Positions 29,080 to 34,496 of a stretch of DNA of 34,496 bases are shown in pieces (positions within the stretch are counted from its first letter, which is position 1; every line of letters starts with the position of its first letter). A program made the position numbers and the translations under genes. The DNA lies in assembly GCA_019239955.1 (NCBI GenBank), contig JAFAZD010000038.1:1-34496 (forward strand). The letters are read 5' to 3'. The DNA comes from Armatimonadota bacterium (lineage in GTDB: Bacteria; Armatimonadota; Armatimonadia; Armatimonadales; Capsulimonadaceae). The notes under the pieces were generated by a model that searched no databases, was not told the DNA's origin, and saw only the letters and a list, made by a program, of their open reading frames with translations.

Positions 29080-30409
29080 CGCCCCTGCTCTCGCGCCTGT
29101 CCTCGGCCTCCGTCCTGCTGGCCGCTGCCGTCGCCTTTGCCACCGTGCCGCCTGCGCCGAAGCTGCCGCCCGTCACCTGGGCGAAGGACATCGCGCCTAT
29201 CATCAATCAGTCCTGCGCCGAGTGTCACCACCCCGGCGGCCCCGGCCCCTTCCCGCTGCTGACCTACGCCGACGCGCGCAGGCGTGCCCGCCAGATCGCG
29301 CAGGTGACGGGGAGCCGCTTCATGCCGCCCTGGCTGCCGGAGCCTGGCTCCGGCCCCTTCGTCCACGCCCGCCGCCTGCCCAGATCGCCCTGATCCGGCG
29401 GTGGGCCGCCGAGGGCGCGCCGGAAGGGAATGCCGCCGTCGCCCCCGCGTCGCCCCGGCTCGCCGATGGCTGGCGGCTCGGCGCGCCCGACCAGGTGCTG
29501 ACCCTGCCCCGACCCTACACGCTTCCGGGCGAGACCACCAGCCCCTCGCGCTGTTTCGTCCTGTCCCTCGCCCTGCCCGGCGGGAAGTGGCTGCGCGCAG
29601 CGGAGTTTCATCCCGGCAACTCCGCCGTCGTGCGCCACGCGATCCTCTACGCCGACGCGACCGGGACGGCCCGCCGCCTGGAGGCCGGGAGCGGCGCGGG
29701 CGGCTACGTGGCGCGGGACGCCGGCCTGGGCGCGGACGCCGACCGGCTGACCGAGTGGGCCGTCGGCTCCGGCCCCTCCATGCTCCCCGCCGGTGTTGCC
29801 GAGCGCCTGCCCGCGGGCGCTGATCTTGTCCTGCTGCTGCGCTTTGAGCCGGACGGCCAGCCGGAAACGGTACGGCCCCAGGTCGGCCTCTACTACGCCG
29901 CGCAGCCGCCGCAGACATCGCCCGTCACCCTGATCCTGGGCGCGCGCGACCTGATCCTCCGCTCCGCGCAGAAGGCGAGCCTGACCGACGCCTTCACCCT
30001 GCCGGTCGGCGCCCGCCTGCTGCGCGTTGCCCCCCACGCCCACCCGGTCTGCCGAACCCTGCAACTCACCGCCCTCCCGCCCGCCGGCCCCGCCCGGACA
30101 CTGCTCCAGATCAACGACTGGAACGCCGACTGGCAGGATTCCTATCAATTGACAGCCCCGCCGACGCTGCCCGCCGGCACGCGCCTTTCCGCCCGCTGGA
30201 TCCTGGACAACTCCGCCGACAACCCGCGCAACCCGTCCACCCCGCCGATGACGGTGATGCCCGGCCTGCTCTACCTCGACGACATGGCGACCGTCCGCCT
30301 GCAGCTGCTCCCGGCCAACCCCGCCGACGCCTCCACGCTGGACAAAGCCTTGACCGCCCCACGCCCGGCCCCCGCCATCCGAGCCACCCGTCCCACCCGC
30401 CACGGCTGA
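29076..30409 (+). pseudogene. Cytochrome c-like/copper type II monooxygenase, frameshifted
   Basis: The first frame (29076-29393) has a signal peptide, VTWAKDIAPIINQSCAECHH (heme-binding CxxCH) and FPLLTYADARRRARQIAQVT, ending RRLPRSP and TGA. The continuation lies in another frame from about 29375 (AQIALIRRWAAEGAPEGNAA) to TGA 30407-30409. It contains AEFHPGNSAVVRHAILYADA, APHAHPVCRTLQL (H-x-H copper ligands) and DNSADNPRNPSTPPM, the PHM-like two-domain monooxygenase. Homologues are one uninterrupted chain. Compared with the expected RRL-SD-AQIAL, about 7 nt seem missing near 29378-29384. It is a real mutation, an assembly error or, least likely, recoding. Confidence 0.85.
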
Positions 30410-30425
30410 CGTTCCGCCGGAGCGC

Positions 30426-31781
30426 ATGGCCGCGCAGGACAAAACGCCTGCCTTGTCGAACCACAGCCCTATGGACAATGGTTCTGCCGAGTTTGTTTAT
30501 GACCGAGCAGATCACGCGGCGGCTTGGACGGACAGTTATGTTTTTCACCAACTTATTCCATACATCGGCAACAAGCGCAAACTGCTGGGCTTGATCAAGC
30601 AGGCTATCTCTCAAACATCCGTCATGCCCCCCGCAACTTTTCTTGACCTGTTTGCCGGCAGCGGCGTGGTGTCCCGCATGGCGAAGCAGATGGGCTTTCA
30701 TGTACTCGCCAATGACTGGGAACCCTATGCCCAAACCATCAACGGCTGTTACATTGGCAACAACACCCCGCTGCCGTTTACCGAGTTGGGCGGCTACGAA
30801 AACGCGATAGCGACTCTCAATCGACTGCCGCCGCGCGAGGACTGGATCACGCGCCACCTCTGCCCAGCCTCGGACGATCACTACGACATCCGCCGTGACC
30901 GCCTGTTTTACACGCGCGCCAACGGCATGAAGATGGATGCCATGCGGTCACAGATTGAACTGTGGCGGGATCAAGGACACATTGATGCCGAGGAAGAAGC
31001 GTGTCTGCTCGCCCCATTACTGTACCAGGCCTGCTATGTCAGCAACACCAGCGGCGTGTTCAAGGGCTTCCATAATGGCTGGGGCGGGCAAACGGGAACC
31101 GCCCTGTACCGCATTCTGTCCCAGCTGACGCTTTCGCCGGCCGTCTTTCACGACAACGGCCAGGCGAATGCCGTTTCCCGGCAGGATGCGTTGGCGCTCG
31201 CCCGACAACTGCGCGATCAGCGAGCGGCAATAGACATTGCCTATCTTGACCCGCCGTACAATCAGCACCCTTATGCCAGCAACTACCATGTGCTCAACAC
31301 GCTGACGCTCTGGGATCACCCTATCTTAACGGAGAAGATACAGGGCCGCAACAAAGCCGCCATCCGCGAGGATTGGCGTACCGGGCGACGCAGTGCCTAC
31401 AACTACCGGGGTGAGGCCGAGCGTGCTTATGTGGCTCTGATGCAGGCATTGGATGCTCGCTTTATCTTGACCAGTTATAGCACGGACGGCATGATCGCGC
31501 TCCCCAAACTCCTCGAGATTTGCCTCCGGCGGGGACACACAGAGTATGTTCTGCAAGTCTACAAGCGTTACCGCGTGAGCACGCAAAGGTTTTCGGTGAA
31601 GCCTGTGAACGTCGAGTTCGTGCTCATTGTGGACACGACAAGGCCACACACCGGGCCGGACGCCTCCGAGCTGACCCAGCGGATACTCTTGGCGGAGGCG
31701 GACGCTGTCAGTCGCGCCGCAAGACGGGGGCAGCCGTGCCGGGCCGCCCCGACACCCGTAGACCTATCTCCCAAGCAATAG
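30426..31781 (+). CDS. D12-class DNA adenine N6-methyltransferase
   Basis: 451 residues; transfers a methyl group from AdoMet to adenine in DNA. Motif X YIGNKRKLL (46-54), motif I FLDLFAGSG (72-80) and catalytic motif IV DPPYN (275-279), in the alpha (Dam-like) order, followed by NYHVLNTLTLWDHPILTEKI. At 451 residues it is longer than Dam (about 280). No restriction enzyme or specificity subunit is adjacent, so it is an orphan methylase or part of a split system. The first ~400 bp are clearly less GC-rich than its neighbours, suggesting acquisition. ATG 30426 has GGAG close by; an inner ATG at 30471 is an alternative. Confidence 0.92.
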   Translation: MAAQDKTPALSNHSPMDNGSAEFVYDRADHAAAWTDSYVFHQLIPYIGNKRKLLGLIKQAISQTSVMPPATFLDLFAGSGVVSRMAKQMGFHVLANDWEPYAQTINGCYIGNNTPLPFTELGGYENAIATLNRLPPREDWITRHLCPASDDHYDIRRDRLFYTRANGMKMDAMRSQIELWRDQGHIDAEEEACLLAPLLYQACYVSNTSGVFKGFHNGWGGQTGTALYRILSQLTLSPAVFHDNGQANAVSRQDALALARQLRDQRAAIDIAYLDPPYNQHPYASNYHVLNTLTLWDHPILTEKIQGRNKAAIREDWRTGRRSAYNYRGEAERAYVALMQALDARFILTSYSTDGMIALPKLLEICLRRGHTEYVLQVYKRYRVSTQRFSVKPVNVEFVLIVDTTRPHTGPDASELTQRILLAEADAVSRAARRGQPCRAAPTPVDLSPKQ

Positions 31782-31790
31782 AGATCTCCG

Positions 31791-33002
31791 ATGCGTACAA
31801 TTCTGCTCAGTATCCTCCTTCTCTGGCTCGTTCCGTTGGCGCTGGCCGCCCCGGCGGGTGACGGAACGCTGATTGACTCCATGGATCAACCCGATTTCTC
31901 GGTTCCGAAGGAAAAGGCGCACATCGCGCTGGTCCCCGGCAAGATCGGCAATGCTCTGAAATTCTCCTTCGACAATGACTGCCAAAGCGTCTTTATCCAG
32001 GGGCGCGTTCCGGGCAGCCCCGCGTGGGATAGGGCCGCCGGGTTCTCGTTCTGGGTGAAGGGGGACGGCTCCGACCACTTGGGCGGCATCGAGTTCATCT
32101 GGAACGGGGACTACGGGATACGCTACGGCTATGCGTTCCCGATCAACAACACGGATTGGAAAAAGATCGTCGTGCCGTGGCGCGACCTCATCCCCGAAGT
32201 GGGTGCCATGACGCAGAGTGTTGACCCGAAGAGCGGAAATGCCCCCTCCAAATTTGGGCCGATCGCCTTCGGCAAGTGGTGGTACTGGAAGGACTACGCC
32301 GCCCACTCGTACACGGTGGATGACATCCGACTGGAACCCGGAATCAAGACGGACAGCCGCACGTCCCGCCCCGCCGGGCCGCCGCTGGCGCGCGTGCGGG
32401 CGAAACTGAAGGCCGGCAAGCCCCTCACGGTGGTGACAATGGGCGATTCCCTGACCGACTTCGCGCACTGGAGCAACCACGACCACAACTGGCCGTCTCT
32501 GTTGGCAGCGCAGATCAAGCAGAAGTACGGCTCCGAGGTGACGCTGGTGAACCCGGCGATGGGCGGGACGGATCTGCGGCAGAACCTGGTGGTCCTGCCG
32601 CGTTGGACGACCACGACGCCCGCCCCGGACCTGGTGACGATCTTCTTCGGGTTCAATGACCTGACGGAAGGGATGACGCCGGATGCCTTCCGGGCCGCGC
32701 AGCAGGACGCGGTTGACCGCGTGCGCCGCGCGACCGGGGGGCGCGCCGACGTTCTCATCCTGACGCCCTTTCCCCCCGTGAACGCCGCGCAGGCCGCCGC
32801 CCTCGGTGGGTTCGCGGCCGCCTGTCAGGCGGCGGCCCAGGCGCGCAACGCCGGCCTGTGCGACATCTACCGTGCCGTCCAGGCCGCGCCCGAGGCCGAC
32901 AAAGCCGGCCTTCACGCCTGGGACGGGGTGCATCTGGGCCTGCCGGGCCAGCAGCTCGTGGCGCAGTCGGTGCTGAACGCGCTGGAAGGAGCGAGGGAAT
33001 GA
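31791..33002 (+). CDS. Exported SGNH/GDSL hydrolase with N-terminal beta-sandwich domain
   Basis: 403 residues: signal peptide (ILLSILLLWLVPLALAAPAG), then a ~170-residue carbohydrate-binding-like sandwich (GFSFWVKGDGSDHLGGIEFI, HSYTVDDIRLEPG), then an SGNH hydrolase. Catalytic blocks: Ser220 in MGDSLTD, Gly in MGGTDLRQN, Asn289 in FGFNDLTEG and Asp378-x-x-His381 in WDGVHLG. Such enzymes remove acetyl or other ester groups, often from polysaccharides. The layout suggests a secreted carbohydrate esterase. Its stop overlaps the PhyH start (ATGA). Confidence 0.9.
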   Translation: MRTILLSILLLWLVPLALAAPAGDGTLIDSMDQPDFSVPKEKAHIALVPGKIGNALKFSFDNDCQSVFIQGRVPGSPAWDRAAGFSFWVKGDGSDHLGGIEFIWNGDYGIRYGYAFPINNTDWKKIVVPWRDLIPEVGAMTQSVDPKSGNAPSKFGPIAFGKWWYWKDYAAHSYTVDDIRLEPGIKTDSRTSRPAGPPLARVRAKLKAGKPLTVVTMGDSLTDFAHWSNHDHNWPSLLAAQIKQKYGSEVTLVNPAMGGTDLRQNLVVLPRWTTTTPAPDLVTIFFGFNDLTEGMTPDAFRAAQQDAVDRVRRATGGRADVLILTPFPPVNAAQAAALGGFAAACQAAAQARNAGLCDIYRAVQAAPEADKAGLHAWDGVHLGLPGQQLVAQSVLNALEGARE

Positions 33003-33814
33003 AGAGCGAGCTCTGGGCTCAGGACTACGCGCGGGACGGCTATCTGGTCGTGGAAGATTGCTTGGAACCGGGCCTGCTCGGTCATCTGCGCGACGCCGTG
33101 GCGCAGATCACGCAAGACCCGGACCGGCTCCCCGACCACCTCAAACGCTGGCTGGACTTTGAGCGCGACTACGTCCGGGGCCACGCCCAGTATAACGACC
33201 TCACGGCCGGGGAAGTCGGCAACGCCCTGCGCAACATCATGGAATTGCCGCTGTTCCACCCCGACTTCGCTCGGCTGATCTGGCACGAGCCGCTGCTGGA
33301 CGTTCTAGAAACGTTGTTCGGCGGCGGGGAGTTCGCGTTCCACAACTATAAGTGTATCGTCAAGGCGGCCCGCGTCAGCAGCCGCTTCTGCTGGCACCGG
33401 GACCTGCCGTATCTGTACCACTCCGGCCCGAACCTCATCACAACCATGCTCTGCCTGGACGACATGACGGAGGCCAACGGGGCGACCGTCGTGCTGCCGG
33501 GGACGCACCGCGTCCCGCTGGAGTCGGTCGGGCCGAAGGACACCGACATCCCGGAGGCCGACTTGCCCGACGTCCCGCGCCGCACCGTCTGCTGTCCCGC
33601 CGGCTCGGCCGTACTGTTCCACGTCAACCTCATCCACGGCGGCGGGCCGAACCGCTCGGACGCCCCCCGCCGGAACCTCATCAGCATCTGGTCGGGGCAG
33701 GACACGTACCCGATCACCGCCGCCCGCTACGCCTACCAGGGCGTGATGCCGCGCAGCCACGACGCCGCCCGGCAACTCCAAAGCCGGATGACTTTGGAGC
33801 GCATTGCCGGGTAG
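32999..33814 (+). CDS. Phytanoyl-CoA dioxygenase (PhyH) family protein
   Basis: A 271-residue Fe(II)/2-oxoglutarate-dependent oxygenase. The iron triad is visible: His133-x-Asp135 in FCWHRDLPY and distal His213 in NLIHGGGPNRSD, with the Arg that binds 2-oxoglutarate just after (APRRNLISIW). It begins KSELWAQDYARDGYLVVEDC, typical of the family. GAAGGAGCGAGGGA precedes ATG 32999, which overlaps the SGNH stop. Substrate unknown; bacterial members hydroxylate small molecules, lipids or secondary metabolites. Confidence 0.92.
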   Translation: MKSELWAQDYARDGYLVVEDCLEPGLLGHLRDAVAQITQDPDRLPDHLKRWLDFERDYVRGHAQYNDLTAGEVGNALRNIMELPLFHPDFARLIWHEPLLDVLETLFGGGEFAFHNYKCIVKAARVSSRFCWHRDLPYLYHSGPNLITTMLCLDDMTEANGATVVLPGTHRVPLESVGPKDTDIPEADLPDVPRRTVCCPAGSAVLFHVNLIHGGGPNRSDAPRRNLISIWSGQDTYPITAARYAYQGVMPRSHDAARQLQSRMTLERIAG

Positions 33815-33844
33815 ACCATCCCGCTCAGGGGGAGGAACGACTAC

Positions 33845-34496
33845 GTGTTCACCATCACCAATCCCAAAGTCGCCGGCTTCCTGCCGCGCTGGGCGAGGTT
33901 CCGAGGCTTCTCTATACTCTTTGACAGCCCCGGTGACTGCTTGACCCCCTCCGGGGAACGTCTTGATCTCGCCTGCGACGTGGATGCCGACGCCGAACTT
34001 GGGTTTTACAGGAGCCTGCGGGACAGTCTTTCCCGCCTGAACCCGAACCTGCTCACGGCCACTTACTTGTTCTGCCCGCTCCCGCCGCCCTCCTATCACG
34101 TGACCGCATGGGACGGCGGCAACGACGGGAACGTGGCGCGGGTCGTCCCTGAACATCGTCCGAAACTGGAACACCTCCTCGCCGGCCTGCCGGATGCGTT
34201 GGTGCAGCCGCATGAGCTGACGGAGCTGGCTAGCGCCTCCCCACTGGTGCGCCGGCGGGATTGGAATATTCGGTTCCGGTTTGAGCGCCCAGCAATTTGG
34301 GGCAACGAGGTCTTGGTTGCCCATCTCACCCCCATTGACTCTTCGCGGGCCGCCTTTCAGGAGTTCACGGAGGAGCGCCGCCGCTTGACCGTCGCGTTTC
34401 GTCAGGCCTTCGGTATCGGCCCTTCGGACAATTACACGCCCCACGTGTCGCTCGGCTATTTCGCCAACCGGGAAGGGGCGCAGCTGGCGATCCCGT
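33845..34496 (+). CDS. 2H phosphoesterase-like protein (3' end cut by window)
   Basis: The frame is open from GTG 33845 to the window end (217 codons). Two H-x-[ST] motifs define the 2H superfamily: His85-Val-Thr87 in SYHVTAWDG and His200-Val-Ser202 in YTPHVSLGYF, 115 residues apart. Such enzymes (LigT, cyclic phosphodiesterases, eukaryotic AKAP7-like) cleave or ligate 2',5' or cyclic phosphoesters of RNA or nucleotides. GGAGG lies 9 nt before the GTG, 30 bp after the PhyH stop, suggesting an SGNH-PhyH-2H transcript. The substrate cannot be predicted. Confidence 0.82.
   Translation, partial: MFTITNPKVAGFLPRWARFRGFSILFDSPGDCLTPSGERLDLACDVDADAELGFYRSLRDSLSRLNPNLLTATYLFCPLPPPSYHVTAWDGGNDGNVARVVPEHRPKLEHLLAGLPDALVQPHELTELASASPLVRRRDWNIRFRFERPAIWGNEVLVAHLTPIDSSRAAFQEFTEERRRLTVAFRQAFGIGPSDNYTPHVSLGYFANREGAQLAIP

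Overview
This is a high-GC bacterial chromosome segment with dense, mostly operonic genes on both strands. I see no rRNA, tRNA, CRISPR array or prophage. Rex, a CT398-type zinc-ribbon coiled-coil protein, two Uma2-family proteins, a redoxin/copper-monooxygenase pair, an SGNH hydrolase, a PhyH dioxygenase and many short GC-rich palindromic repeats together suggest a free-living member of Armatimonadota or a nearby lineage (Chloroflexota-like). That placement is inference from gene content, not a phylogeny.

Left part (1-8.7 kb). On the minus strand an operon encodes a soluble GAF-PAS histidine kinase, dUTPase (dut) and a TPR membrane protein. It is followed by rex-fumC, which has its own TTGACG/TATAAT promoter. 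Upstream on the same strand is the zinc-ribbon coiled-coil gene. Divergent from it are an ECF sigma factor and a translationally coupled membrane protein with a large extracytoplasmic domain.

Middle (8.8-18.2 kb). An acetyltransferase is divergent from an ABC-export operon (ATPase, permease, two exported or anchored proteins). That operon converges on a second ECF module (sigma, zinc-binding anti-sigma, RseB-like sensor). Then come a cyclophilin, an RluB-type pseudouridine synthase, a D-Ala-D-Ala carboxypeptidase and scpB. The cyclophilin, synthase and carboxypeptidase genes overlap one another unusually far.

Right-centre (18.2-27.4 kb). glnA has a consensus promoter and a structured leader with a terminator-like element. 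Next are a small protein plus Uma2 pair, a stand-alone RecT-like annealing protein whose start codon lies inside a LexA-like palindrome, and a divergent giant exported protein with four retropepsin Asp motifs (two complete tandem proteases) plus a PDZ domain. After it come a 5-codon ORF abutting a terminator, a second small protein plus Uma2 pair, a VapC/PIN remnant and an unknown 180-residue protein.

Right end (27.4-34.5 kb). This part holds ubiX with a small membrane protein, a redoxin coupled to a frameshifted cytochrome c/copper monooxygenase, a D12-class DNA adenine methylase with less GC-rich sequence, an SGNH hydrolase, a PhyH dioxygenase and a 2H-phosphoesterase-like protein cut by the window edge.

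The main leads for follow-up are the four-Asp tandem retropepsin with palindromic repeats inside its coding sequence, the putatively SOS-controlled orphan RecT, the glnA leader, the micro-ORF/terminator arrangement at 25.4 kb, mini-ORFs coupled to the second ECF module, and several dispersed palindromic repeat families that enter coding sequence.
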